Part shown: in pieces, positions 31,589-40,772 of the stretch
Numbering within the stretch: position 1 is the first letter of the stretch
Layout of the letters: every line of letters starts with the position of its first letter
Assembly: GCA_015661395.1 (NCBI GenBank)
Contig: JACWML010000001.1
Coordinates: forward strand, 83,273-126,057
Length of the DNA: 42,785 nt
Direction: 5' to 3'
Origin: Methanomicrobia archaeon
Lineage (GTDB): Archaea > Halobacteriota > Bog-38 > Methanoflorentales > Methanoflorentaceae
The notes under the pieces: generated by a model
Database searches by the model: none
The model's input: the letters and a program-made list of their open reading frames with translations, nothing else
What the model was told of the DNA's origin: nothing
Translations under genes and position numbers: made by a program

Positions 31589-32369
31589 GGTGATTCCATC
31601 ATTACGAGGTCGATCCAGCTACAGCTATCAGGTCTTTCACCTGCTGAGCAGTACGTTCACACTAAAATAAAGAGTTAGCCTTCAATCGCAGCAATTTTTG
31701 GTATACACGTTCCTTTGAGAGATGCCGCGAGTAGAAAAGTCAGCCGTTTGATCGTAATGAGCCGTTCTTTTTCGTCAAAAAAGGGGGGTGCGGGCGCGGC
31801 TCCCTGGCAGCGCTTAGCGGGCGCAAGCAAGCCCGTTCTGCAGGACCCGGACCTTCCTCATCGTGAAACTCCATGGGGCACGCACAACAGGCATGTATGG
31901 CGGCACTCAAGAAGAGGAGAGCTAGTGGCAGTGCTTTGAGGAGGAGTTTTTTCATGGTCGGTCTTTCTGATAACGCTGTGCAGGGGCTGTGCGCTGCTCA
32001 TGCGGATATACCTTCAGGTCATGACAAAAATTGCTGCCACGAAGCTCTGCCTATCATGGGCCTTGAAAACTACAATAGCGGGCGCTGTAGGCACACCTGA
32101 CGGATGGAACCGTTTGATTCTCTCAGGAAGCTGAATGCGCAGCGATTGCGTGTACGTCGTAAGACGAGAAGATTGCTGCGGTTATTCCGGGTTCTTAACG
32201 CTCACTGCCCGAGTGATCCATTCGTTGAGAGCAGAGAGCGCCCTTGTCTTGTAAACTTCTTTGAAACCCTACGTGGTCACAGCGGGTATGTCTGCAGACG
32301 TCGCAAATCCGAACAGTAAAAAGGTACGAGATATCTGCTTGCCGTTTGGTCTCCGCTTCCCGATTCCTA
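31589..32369. other. 780-base stretch with at most one small gene
   Basis: No family-like frame fills this stretch. Short plus frames (31715-31939, 31873-32100, 32104-32319) have poor composition. The only candidate I keep is the minus-strand frame at 31740-31955. Confidence 0.4.
31740..31955 (-). CDS. possible small secreted protein
   Basis: The frame starts MKKLLLKALPLALLFLSAAI followed by HACCACPMEF, an excellent signal peptide with a cysteine-rich site just after it. The rest (71 residues in all) is proline- and arginine-rich and unconvincing. It may be a true small lipoprotein-like protein or a chance frame; no ribosome site is obvious. Confidence 0.3.
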   Translation of the reverse strand: MKKLLLKALPLALLFLSAAIHACCACPMEFHDEEGPGPAERACLRPLSAAREPRPHPPFLTKKNGSLRSNG

Positions 32370-33619
32370 TTAATATTTCGAACCGACCGTACGAACTGGA
32401 ATAGTTATGATCTTTTTGCGAGCGAGCAAAGAACGCACCCATTCACGCTCTGTCCAAAGGGCACAGCCACCTTCGGTCTCATTGAGTAAGGCATGCTGTT
32501 GGCGAATGGTTTGCAATAGGTTAGATTGCAGGGCCTCTCTGAGTGACGCCGTCTGCACGCTCGCATCTGAAAAGGGAGAGGCGGGACACGGTTCAACGTC
32601 CCCTCCTGCGCTGATATGGACGAATCCTCGCCCTGCAGCCAGACAGCCTCCGTATTGTTCCTCGTCCCCGGGAATCGCGATGAAGAGGGCGGGGAATTGA
32701 GTACGAAACGCCTCGGTCGTTTGTCGCAGGTGACTTCTTTGTTCGTCAGTCAAGACCCAATCGTCTGTCCCCCCTTCAAAAGAGACGTATTCGAGAAGGA
32801 GAAAAACGCTAGTCCCCGCGTCGACCAGATCTTTTACAAAGTTCGTATCGGTGATCGTTGTGACGTTTGACCTAGTTATTGTCAACGAGCAGCCAAAAAA
32901 GATTCCCTCCGCGCACATCTTTTCCATGACGCCTCGGAGACGCTTGTAAACGCCAGCGCCTCGACGTTCATCGGTATTGCATTCGTCACCTTCGATGCTT
33001 ATGACGGGAATGACGTTTCGTTTTCCTTGAGTTGTCGCATCACGGTCTCATCGATAAGCGTGCCATTCGTGATGAGAGGGAAAACAATTGATGGAAAGTC
33101 TTTAGTAATGGCCAGAAGCTCCCTGCGGACAAGCGGCTCACCGCCGGCGAGGAGGATCGCTGATACGCCAAGCTGATGTGCCTCACTAACGAGGCTACGA
33201 AGCCTGTGCTCGCTTAGCTCTCTCGCAGCTGGCCGGTGTTCCCGGTGTGCGAATGCGATACATCCCTTGCAGCGCAAGTTGCACTCGTTCGTCACGCTGA
33301 TGATGAGAAATGGAGGCACATGGAGATTTTCGTTTTGCCATCTCTGCCTCTTTTGGGCTGCTCTCTTTTGCCACCACGCGGTACGCAAGAAGAAGAGGGC
33401 TTTCGATGGTTCTCTGAGCGTAATTCGCGCTGCGTCTTTAAAAAAGACTGTGATCGCGCGGTTCAGGATGTTGGTATAGTCAGAATCCTGTTCCACAATA
33501 CGTGTTGACCTGTGGTGGTATTTATAGTGCTCGAGGATATCAATTTTGACACGTGAGAGTTTATAAACAGCGTGCTTAAGGCGGCTAACCATAACCTTGC
33601 GGCAAGAATTGCTGTTCAC
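32370..33619 (-). pseudogene. radical SAM protein split by a one-base frame change
   Basis: The first part (33619-32999) ends with SVTNECNLRCKGCIAFAHRE, where C-x3-C-x2-C binds the radical SAM cluster, and AILLAGGEPLVRRELLAITK, then LKENETSFPS and a stop. The second part, in a neighbouring frame, carries VIPVISIEGDECNTDERRG, continues through MEKMCAEGIFFGCSLTITRS and ends with a cysteine-bearing half (GGCLAAGRGFVHISAGGDVE, PCPASPF). VISIEGD normally follows directly, so one base is missing or extra in the run GAAAACGAAAC near 33020. The intact protein would have about 415 residues with an N-terminal ~95-residue extension. Either the gene has decayed or the assembly is wrong there. No partner gene is adjacent. 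Confidence 0.85.
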
Positions 33620-34093
33620 ATGCTCACAGATGAGTAAGACGAGGCTTTCTTAGTAGAGACGCATGATTCGCGCGGATGAAGACAAGTATTACCGCTTACC
33701 CAGCTTTTATGGAAAATGGTCGCAAATATGCAACCCCCCAATCCGCCTCAAACACACTCGGGTGGGGTTCGCGCTGGTTCATGTAAGAGGGGTTGTACTT
33801 AGCCTTTTGCTGGACACCTACCCTGGGTCCATTTAACGCCAAATTTGTAACCCCGATTTTGCAACCCTTCTTGCCGGCGCGTGACTATGATTCCGCGTCC
33901 GTCTTTTTCCACAAGATTGCGCCCGCTGCGAGTTTTCCCTACCGCATTCGATGCTTCATACTGCCCCGCAGCCTGAGCGCGTGCAAACGGGGCTTTGTGC
34001 GCGTGGATTGCAAACTGCCACCCTTTGGCTGCTCGTTTGTGCTTTAGGCGATAACATGTCAGCGGTTATGCAGCCATGGCTCCAAATGAGCTG
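33620..34093. other. gap with imperfect repeated GGGTTGCA elements
   Basis: No convincing gene. On the minus strand three related elements occur: GGGGGTTGCATATTTGCG (near 33720-33740), GGGGTTACAAATTTGGCG (near 33836-33855) and GGGTTGCAAAATCGG (near 33856-33872). They may bind a regulator of the radical SAM gene or be decayed repeats. Confidence 0.4.
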
Positions 34094-35125
34094 TCACAAC
34101 GCGCCAAAAAACACTGGCCAGAAAGGATCTTGGATTGGAATTGCCAGGGGAACGAGCGTCCCGTCGCGCCGCTTGATTGTTTTCGTCCTTGGATCATCAG
34201 TCACTTTTCCTATAACAGATGCCTCGATGCCGCTGGCACTTAGTTTGTGGAGTATGACCTTTGAATGATCCGGCCTTGCCGTGATCAGGAGCGAGCCCTC
34301 GGCGATCGCTGCCAAGGGATCAATGTCAAATGCCTCGCAGACCATCCGTACCTCTTCTGGATAGACGAACGCCTCCTCATGTATCTCCATCCCCGTTCCG
34401 CTAGCGCTGGCTATCTCGAAGAGCCCGCCGATAACGCCGCCCTCAGTCGCGTCGTGCATAGCAGTTACGCCCCCGGATTCCATAGCTAAGAGGGCGTCTT
34501 TTACCACGGTCATTTGCATGCAGAGGGCCTTAGCTTTCTCAACCAGAGGCGGCGGATAATTCTCTAAGAGCTCCGTTTCCCTGATCACGGCGAGGATTCC
34601 CGCTGTCTCTATTGCCGGCCCCTTGGTCAGAATCACGTCGTCGCCCGCCTTCGCGCCGGCTGGCGTAACATAACCGTGCTTGTCTGCGATGGCAAAGACG
34701 GTGACTCCACCTATGGTGGGTGATACAAACCCTGGGTAGTACCCCGTATGCCCACCGACGATCGCTATCCCAAGCTCCACGGCAGCTCTATGGATGGCAT
34801 CCACGATGGTGTGGAAGTCCTCTTCGTTCGTCTCGGGAGGCATCAATAGTGAATATGTCATGTATCTGGGCTTGACGCCCATGACCGCCACGTCGCTCGC
34901 ACCTATATGGACGGTATACCATCCAAACATCTCCAGGGGCTGGTTCGGGATAGCGAAGATCGGGTCTTCCGCTATTATGAGCACCCTGTCGTTGCCGATG
35001 TCGATAACTCCGGCATCGATCCCTGTTCTCGGTGGCACGATTACCGAGTCATCCTTGTTTCCGAGCCGCGGGAGCAGAAAGGAGGTGAAGGCGTCGAGGT
35101 CTATCTTTCCTATCTTATCGCTCAT
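34094..35125 (-). CDS. AIR synthase/HypE-related ATP-dependent protein
   Basis: This PurM-like family includes AIR synthase, thiamine-monophosphate kinase, selenophosphate synthetase and HypE, plus methanogen-specific members. From ATG 35125 (343 residues) it shows LPRLGNKDDSVIVPPRTGID, DRVLIIAEDPIFA, MFGWYTVHIGASDVAVMGVK, AVELGIAIVGGHTGYYPG, GDDVILTKGPAIETAGILAV and MHDATEGGVIGGLFEIA. These match the N-terminal and C-terminal lobes of the fold. There is no selenophosphate-type cysteine motif and no HypE C-terminal PRIC. The gene starts inside the last codons of the upstream thiN-like gene, so the two proteins probably serve one pathway. A thiamine or related kinase role is plausible but unproven. 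Confidence 0.85.
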   Translation of the reverse strand: MSDKIGKIDLDAFTSFLLPRLGNKDDSVIVPPRTGIDAGVIDIGNDRVLIIAEDPIFAIPNQPLEMFGWYTVHIGASDVAVMGVKPRYMTYSLLMPPETNEEDFHTIVDAIHRAAVELGIAIVGGHTGYYPGFVSPTIGGVTVFAIADKHGYVTPAGAKAGDDVILTKGPAIETAGILAVIRETELLENYPPPLVEKAKALCMQMTVVKDALLAMESGGVTAMHDATEGGVIGGLFEIASASGTGMEIHEEAFVYPEEVRMVCEAFDIDPLAAIAEGSLLITARPDHSKVILHKLSASGIEASVIGKVTDDPRTKTIKRRDGTLVPLAIPIQDPFWPVFFGAL

Positions 35126-35696
35126 GATAGCGCCTCGCGATTTCACAGATCTGCTCTGCGACTTCTATGGGATCCCGTCCGACAAGCACCGACACGGGCT
35201 CTTTACCGATAGCACCCGTTTCGTAGAAGATCTTGGGGACCCGGCCACCGGCGGCATCTATCGCTTGCTGAACTTTCCAGGGCATCGATGCGCCTTCCGC
35301 TTCCTTGATTTCTTCCGGTTCTTTACTGCGGTCGATCACGCTGAAAACCCACCCTTTTGCTTTGCAATACTCCTCGAGCCATTTCGTCAGAGATGGATTG
35401 TTGGCGAAGTTCACGCCTGCCCTAAACGCCGAATCGGCTTTGCCCAGCTCTACCATCAGTCGGGCCATGTGGCTCGACGCGCCGAATCTGGGCTTGCCTG
35501 CAGCGTGAGGTACGCCGCTCACGACGGTTATGCGTCCGTCTATTCCTAATACATCATCTCTGCTTCTAGAATTGGGTCGAGCGTACACGAGGTTGGTCCT
35601 GACCTCGGGAATCAAGGCTGCAAACTCCTTGCATTCCTCCACGAGGCCCAGGGCGACAGCAATCTTCCCGCGCATATCGATTTCGTTAGGCTTCAA
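35115..35696 (-). CDS. stand-alone ThiN-like thiamine-phosphate synthase domain
   Basis: ThiN joins hydroxymethylpyrimidine pyrophosphate and thiazole phosphate in archaea and is usually fused to ThiD or to a regulator domain. Here a 193-residue protein has only this domain: LIPEVRTNLVYARPNSRSRD, VLGIDGRITVVSGVPHAAGK, FGASSHMARLMVELGKAD, FRAGVNFANNPS and PKIFYETGAIGKEPVSVLVG. These are the family's blocks. TTG 35696 is preceded by GGAGGAG. It overlaps the AIR-synthase-like gene by 11 bases. The synthase activity is expected, though stand-alone forms may also be sensors or ligand binders. Confidence 0.9.
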   Translation of the reverse strand: MKPNEIDMRGKIAVALGLVEECKEFAALIPEVRTNLVYARPNSRSRDDVLGIDGRITVVSGVPHAAGKPRFGASSHMARLMVELGKADSAFRAGVNFANNPSLTKWLEEYCKAKGWVFSVIDRSKEPEEIKEAEGASMPWKVQQAIDAAGGRVPKIFYETGAIGKEPVSVLVGRDPIEVAEQICEIARRYHER

Positions 35697-35886
35697 TGAT
35701 TAGTCTCCTCCGGCCTTGGATTGGTGTCGAACACTTTGAAGTGGAACGATAAGTAGTAATCGCTAGTTACTGTTTCTCCATCTGTCACTAAGATTGGTCG
35801 ATTAGTATGAACACGCGATGGTAGTTTCGTCACGTCGCGACCGACTTGCAATATTGTTTGATTTCATTTTGTTTGCTTCGCGAAAA

Positions 35887-35897
35887 TTTTAAATATG
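35887..35897 (+). promoter_or_regulatory. TATA box of the amt-glnK operon
   Basis: TTTTAAATATG lies about 35 bases before the palindromic operator and 190 before the amt start, so transcription would begin near 35917 and a long leader carries the operator. Confidence 0.5.
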
Positions 35898-35922
35898 ATA
35901 ATCGCTTTACGCATTTTGTTGG

Positions 35923-35947
35923 TAGGAAGTAGGAAACCTACTTCCTA
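35923..35947. promoter_or_regulatory. NrpR-type nitrogen operator
   Basis: TAGGAAGTAGG and CCTACTTCCTA are exact reverse complements (11-base arms) with AAA between. Inside it, GGAA-ACCTAC-TTCC at 35932-35945 matches the GGAA-N6-TTCC consensus of the methanogen nitrogen repressor NrpR. A further CTTCCTAC follows at 35960-35967. It sits next to the predicted transcription start of amt, as expected for repression when nitrogen is plentiful. Confidence 0.8.
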
Positions 35948-36087
35948 TAGATATAGCTTCCTACTAACAGGGCGCAACACGGAACTGCGCCAATGGGAGC
36001 GCCTCGATCCTCCGTGTGCGCTCTCCGCTCGTTTACGTCAAACAGGCCAAAAACTGGCCCACATTTCCCGCAACGTGAGGTTTCAAA

Positions 36088-37695
36088 ATGACATGGAAAC
36101 CAAGTAAAAAACTGATAATAAACTGCCTGTTGATACTCGTTTTCGTGAGTTTGATGATGGCAAAATCCGGGTATATCACCGGAATGGCCCAACAACCTAC
36201 AAACTCTGCGCTGAACGCCTCAACGCCAATTGCCGCTACGCAGGCGTTGCCCGACAGAAGTCAGCCCGACCCAACGGGCAGCAGCATTGGCTCGGCCAAC
36301 GTTCCGGCTAACGTAACTGGCCAACCGACGTTATCTGAGCTCGCCAATGCTGTCGGCCATAATACAACGGCCATCAACTTCGTGTGGACGCTCATGGCCG
36401 GCTTCCTCGTTTTCTTTATGCAGGCGGGGTTTGCGCTCGTTGAAACCGGCTTCACGCGCTCAAAGAACGTGGCTCACACGATGGGCATGAACATATTGAT
36501 CTACGCGCTTGGCGTGCTCGGGTGGTATTTCTGCGGATTCGCCATAATGTTCGGCGGATTGAAGACGCTTCCCACCTTGGGCGGGTTTACCGGACTTAAC
36601 AGCGAGGTGGCAATCAGTATACTGGGACACCCGTTCGGACTGTTCGGTGCTCACGGTTTTGCGCTGACCGGCGCCTATGACGTCGGCGTGTTTGCGCTGT
36701 TCCTGTTCGAAGTCGTCTTCATGGATACCGCTGCCACGATTCCGACCGGGGCCATGGCCGAACGATGGAAATTCTTGGCATTCTGCATCTACGGTCTTTT
36801 CATCGGGACGATCATTTACCCGCTCTTTGGCAACTGGGTTTGGGGCGGTGGATGGCTTTCGCAGCTCGGCACGAACTTTGGCTTGGGCAACGGGTACGTC
36901 GACTTTGCGGGTTCGACGGTCGTACACATGATAGGTGGTACGATCGGCTTTGTCGGCGCGTGGATGCTCGGCCCTCGAATCGGCAAGTACGTCAACGGGA
37001 AGGTCCACGCCATTCCACCGCACAGCATCCCTATGGCTGTGCTCGGATCGCTCATCCTCGCATTCGGATGGTTCGGGTTTAATCCGGGCTCGACGCTCGC
37101 AGGAACCGATCTCCGTATTAGTGTCGTCGCCGTTAACACGATGCTGGCGTCGGTTGCTGGCATGACGGCGGCAACGTTCTGGATGTGGCGGGTCCGCAGC
37201 AACAAGCCTGATGTCAGTTTTATGTGCAACGGGTTACTTGCCGGGCTCGTAGCGATAACCGGCCCTTGTGCGTTCGTTAACTCGCAAAGCGCAGTCTTCA
37301 TCGGGTTGGTCGCTGGCATTCTCGTGGTCGAAGCCGCGCTTTTCATTGACAAAAGGCTAAAAGTTGATGACCCGGTCGGAGCGGTGGCCGTGCACGGCGT
37401 ATGCGGTGCGTGGGGATGTCTCAGCCTAGGACTCCTCGCAGATGGCACGTACGGCGCGGGCTGGAACGGCGTTTCCGGCGCGGTAACCGGTCTTCTCTAC
37501 GGAAATCCCAGTCAGCTCGCTGCACAGTGCATCGGAGTGGCGACATGCTTCGTTTATACAGCGGCGATCTCACTTGCGATCTTCATATTCATAGACAAAG
37601 TTGTCGGACTGAGGATCGGATCGCAGACCGAAGTAGACGGCCTGGACGTCCCAGAAATGGGAGTAGGAGGATACGATGGCGGCTACGGGCTCTGA
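36088..37695 (+). CDS. amt: ammonium transporter Amt, long N-terminal leader
   Basis: A membrane ammonium channel of the Amt/Mep/Rh family. Residues 1-32 look like a signal peptide (LIINCLLILVFVSLMMAKSG), followed by a Ser/Thr/Pro/Asn-rich stretch to about 90, longer than usual, then the eleven-helix core: TLMAGFLVFFMQAGFALVE, TGFTRSKNVAHTMGMNIL. The twin pore histidines are His280 in STVVHMIGGT and His436 in VAVHGVCGAWG. The ending VDGLDVPEMGVGGYDG is the usual C-terminal tail that contacts GlnK. Total 535 residues. Stop at 37695 is about 115 bases before glnK, with which it is co-transcribed. Confidence 0.96.
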   Translation: MTWKPSKKLIINCLLILVFVSLMMAKSGYITGMAQQPTNSALNASTPIAATQALPDRSQPDPTGSSIGSANVPANVTGQPTLSELANAVGHNTTAINFVWTLMAGFLVFFMQAGFALVETGFTRSKNVAHTMGMNILIYALGVLGWYFCGFAIMFGGLKTLPTLGGFTGLNSEVAISILGHPFGLFGAHGFALTGAYDVGVFALFLFEVVFMDTAATIPTGAMAERWKFLAFCIYGLFIGTIIYPLFGNWVWGGGWLSQLGTNFGLGNGYVDFAGSTVVHMIGGTIGFVGAWMLGPRIGKYVNGKVHAIPPHSIPMAVLGSLILAFGWFGFNPGSTLAGTDLRISVVAVNTMLASVAGMTAATFWMWRVRSNKPDVSFMCNGLLAGLVAITGPCAFVNSQSAVFIGLVAGILVVEAALFIDKRLKVDDPVGAVAVHGVCGAWGCLSLGLLADGTYGAGWNGVSGAVTGLLYGNPSQLAAQCIGVATCFVYTAAISLAIFIFIDKVVGLRIGSQTEVDGLDVPEMGVGGYDGGYGL

Positions 37696-38145
<450 letters not shown>

Positions 38146-38159
38146 CGCGCGGCATCGCA

Positions 38160-38191
38160 GGCGGGGCGACCACCCGCCTTTTCTTTTTTTT
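38160..38191 (+). terminator. terminator of the amt-glnK operon
   Basis: GGCGGG at 38160-38165 pairs with CCCGCC at 38173-38178 around a seven-base loop and is followed by TTTTCTTTTTTTT. It lies 15 bases after the glnK stop. The remaining gap to 38508 holds a second hairpin (AAGACG/CGTCTT near 38373-38391) and no convincing gene. Confidence 0.75.
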
Positions 38192-38508
38192 ACGCGCCAG
38201 TAGAGCGGCGTGCATGTAAGTGCGTTGCCATACACGTGAGAAGAGGGCAACAACGGTCTCTCGAACAATGCGTTTATTTGTTTCGGGGGCCGTGCTTTTG
38301 TATTGAGAGATCTGACGTAAAACGATAAGTACCAGAATGATTGTTTCTATAACCCCCACAGGGCGGGCAAAGACGCCTTCCCGTCTTTTGGAGTTGGTGG
38401 CAGGGTGTAGCTTTTCTATCGGCTGACTTATGCGAGACGCTTCCGACGGCTCCGTTCTTCAAACGGGTATATCGGGGAATCGGTTTGTGCTCGTCTGCTC
38501 TTCTTTCC

Positions 38509-38766
38509 TCACCACGTTACCTGGTTCGCCTCTTCGAGCGGCATTGCCGGCGCGATGTGGGCCACGCCAAAGCTGCTGAACGGGCCGGTAATCTTGAGCA
38601 GTGATGCTTCATTTGGTGCATCGAAAATTGCCACAGACATATGCCTTCCTATGAGAACGTAACGGCCTATCACCTTAACGCTTTCTGGAAACTTAAAGTG
38701 CTTCCACAACTCGCGAACCCGTTCAGTATGATCGGGATCGAATTTATACCATAAAACGAATAGCAT
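38509..38766 (-). CDS. DUF3303-like small protein
   Basis: An 85-residue protein from ATG 38766 (MLFVLWYKFDPDHTERVREL) with ferredoxin-like beta-alpha-beta order: VIGRYVLIGRHMSVAIFDAP and LLKITGPFSSFGVAHIAPAM. This matches the DUF3303 type of dimeric alpha-beta barrel proteins seen in methanogens. ATG 38781 (MEVEK) is also possible. Function unknown; it has no metal motif. Confidence 0.8.
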   Translation of the reverse strand: MLFVLWYKFDPDHTERVRELWKHFKFPESVKVIGRYVLIGRHMSVAIFDAPNEASLLKITGPFSSFGVAHIAPAMPLEEANQVTW

Positions 38767-39010
38767 TTTCTCCACTTCCATTACTTAGTTGAGTTTAGCA
38801 CGCTCCTCCTTGAGCGCGTCGCTCTCGATCTAAAAAACCCCTTCGACGTTCGGAATAGCTTACGCCATCTGGTTTTTGACGAGAGCATCGCTAAAAGAAT
38901 AACATTCTTAAACAATAACTCTTTCTCAGCTTTTCTTACGTTCCGGCTTTATCGAAGCGGCGGGGTTTCGTCTGCGGTGCTGGCGGTCAACTGCCATCAT
39001 CAAAACCTAT

Positions 39011-39277
39011 ATGCGTGAAAAGATGGAACGCACGCAGCACGGAGGTGAGAGAATAACACAAATGCTTCCACAGTGTTTCAATTGCAAACATTTCCATACG
39101 GAGGGGGACAAATGTGACGCCTACCCGACTGAAAGGTTGTACAACTGCGACGCTTTCCCTGATCCAAAGCGCGAGATACCTGGAGACCTTCTTTCGAATA
39201 TGGTCCTCCACACGACACCATATGCAGGAGATCACGGCATCCTTTATGACCCAATAGACCCGACAGTATCTTATTAA
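39011..39277 (+). CDS. small cysteine-rich protein
   Basis: The core MLPQCFNCKHFHTEGDKCDA, YPTERLYNCDAFPDP, REIPGDLLSNMVLHTTPYAG and DHGILYDPI is a small zinc-type domain (CFNC, DKC, NC); relatives with CxAFPDxIPxxI and GDHGI endings occur in phages and plasmids. Start choice: ATG 39011 has no ribosome site; GGAGGT at 39041-39046 is six bases before ATA 39053 and farther from ATG 39062. I keep the longest frame but expect the real start at 39053 or 39062 (about 72-75 residues). Function unknown. Confidence 0.65.
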   Translation: MREKMERTQHGGERITQMLPQCFNCKHFHTEGDKCDAYPTERLYNCDAFPDPKREIPGDLLSNMVLHTTPYAGDHGILYDPIDPTVSY

Positions 39278-39561
39278 GCTATTACTCGCAAGTCTTCATC
39301 GTCGGAAAACCCAGTTGTCCTCAACCTTGGTACGTCGTAACACAAGGGCTATTAAGGGGACGCCAAATCCGCCCCCGACAACCCAATTGCGCTCTTCATA
39401 GGCGCGCTCAATCGGTAGGTGAAGTGCTAAAAAAGCTCCCGGCCTCCGGACCTGCGATTTTGTTGGCCCGGAACCCGATTTCGTAGATTTGTGCGGCTAG
39501 CTTTTTTGCCTGTTAAGTACCTTATTCGATTTTTTTTAGCTTCTCTCAGGGAGTTCTGTAG
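39278..39561. other. gap before the transposase remnant
   Basis: No gene or RNA fold is visible; a CTCGGTAGGTG-like stretch and short open frames are not convincing. The AT content rises here, marking the left edge of the island. Confidence 0.35.
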
Positions 39562-39866
39562 AAAAAAGTTGGCGCTGTTCCCTATATCCCCTTCAAGAAA
39601 GGGACGACAGGAAGAGCGAAGAACGCTCCGACGTGGAAGAAGATATATCACTACTTCGAGTTCAGGAATGAAGAATTCTTAGAGCGCTACCATAAGCGGA
39701 GCAACGCGAGACGACGTTTCATATGATAAAGAGCAAGTTTGGCGACGCTGTGAGAAGCAAAACGGAGGTTGCTCAGGTTAACGAGGTGCTGCTAAAAGTG
39801 CTGTGCCACAACATCTGTGTTGTGATACAAGAGATGTTTGAGCTGGAGATTGAATTCAGCTCTTAA
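39562..39866 (+). pseudogene. C-terminal fragment of a DDE transposase with a frame break
   Basis: After a TAG at 39559 the frame reads AVPYIPFKKGTTGRAKNAPT and KKIYHYFEFRNEEFLERYHK then RSNA. One base shift near 39705 recovers ETTFHMIKSKFGDAVRSK and EVAQVNEVLLKVLCHNICVV, then IQEMFELEI, which are the classic C-terminal blocks of IS4/IS1634-type DDE transposases (the RSNxExxF glutamate motif and the HNICV ending). Only the last ~100 residues remain, so the element is dead. It marks past mobile-DNA activity at the island edge. No terminal repeats could be found. Confidence 0.85.
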
Positions 39867-39879
39867 CTCCTTACTCAAT

Positions 39880-40417
39880 CTAGCCTTCGTTCTTAGTTAT
39901 GTGTTCCTTTAGGATTTCATAAAGGAAGTCACAGTTCTTTCCTGCAGCCTTAAATCTTAAAGTCTGCTCGTTTGTCAGTATTACCGACAGAGAGAGTGTT
40001 GATGATGCAGATGCGGCAGTCTTGTTGTAGTAGTCACCCTCAAAATCTTTAAAATCGTAGTCCTTTTTTTGCACGGTCCAAGATTGTACTCGGTTTTTCA
40101 GGTTGACCAGAGTCATATGGTCTTCGGTAAGGAAGTCCTGCATTTCCCACCAGCGCTTTTCTGAAAAGAACCACAAGTTCTCAAAATGGATTTTATCATC
40201 TTTAATGTAGTTTGTAATGAAGATATCACCAATTTCGTCGCCGTAAAGCTTCTCGTACTGCCTGATCAAATCCGAAACGCGACTTGAACATTGGATAGCT
40301 GCTCCAATCTTGAGCATATACTCGTTCAATGCAAATACCGTAGCCTTGTCCATGATACCTTGAACAATCTCTTGCAAAGCGCTTAAACTTACCTGTAAGT
40401 TTTTTTACCTCAATCAT
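39880..40417 (-). pseudogene. unknown island gene, probably frame-disrupted
   Basis: A 165-codon frame (40377-39880) encodes MDKATVFALNEYMLKIGAAI, FITNYIKDDKIHFENLWFFS and SLSVILTNEQTLRFKAAG, an acidic-aromatic protein I do not recognise. Its start has no good ribosome site. A second frame, from ATG 40417 with AGGAG and a six-base spacing, encodes MIEVKKLTGKFKRFA and would run straight into EIVQGIMDKATVF if one base near 40375 were changed. I think one gene of about 178 residues is meant. Low G+C and codon use differ from the window's main part. It is divergent from the PIN module. Confidence 0.6.
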
Positions 40418-40429
40418 GTATCGCTCCTA

Positions 40430-40520
40430 CACGTTCTGTTAAAAAGTCAACACCGTGTTAAAAAATCGCTACCAACCCTTTCTTAACAACCCATTCTTAA
40501 CAACGCTCATTTTAACAGCA
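40430..40520. repeat. short repeated TTAAC/TTAAAA elements, candidate operator
   Basis: Between the divergent island genes are TTCTTAACAAC twice (13-base period, near 40481 and 40494), GTTAAAAA twice (near 40438 and 40457) and CATTTTAACAGC facing CTGTTAAAAAG. Such inverted and direct copies could bind an antitoxin-type autoregulator of the PIN module. Confidence 0.45.
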
Positions 40521-40772
40521 CCAGATCGAACCAGATCCAGATCGAGGCTTTGTCAGACGTGTGTAGATTAAGTGCAAAGGTTAGCATGGTTGTCAAAAGG
40601 GTATTATTAAAAATGGGTTGGTGAGTTCGGTTTACCCTAGTCAACAAGAGAGAGCACAATGTTACTTCAAAATCTTTATAAACACTCTAAGCATTTTCTA
40701 AGTAATTCTTACAATAATTCGTTACAAAGGATTTTATCTAAGCTTTGTCCGTGCGGAGACAAGGAGTTTACT

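Noticed and set aside
32104-32319. 71-codon plus-strand frame
   Set aside because: Very arginine-rich, no ribosome site, no motif; likely chance.
38274-38462. 62-codon minus-strand frame after glnK
   Set aside because: No ribosome site and composition like random sequence around hairpins.
39491-39682. 63-codon plus-strand frame over the transposase remnant
   Set aside because: It is a shadow frame; the transposase similarity is in another frame.
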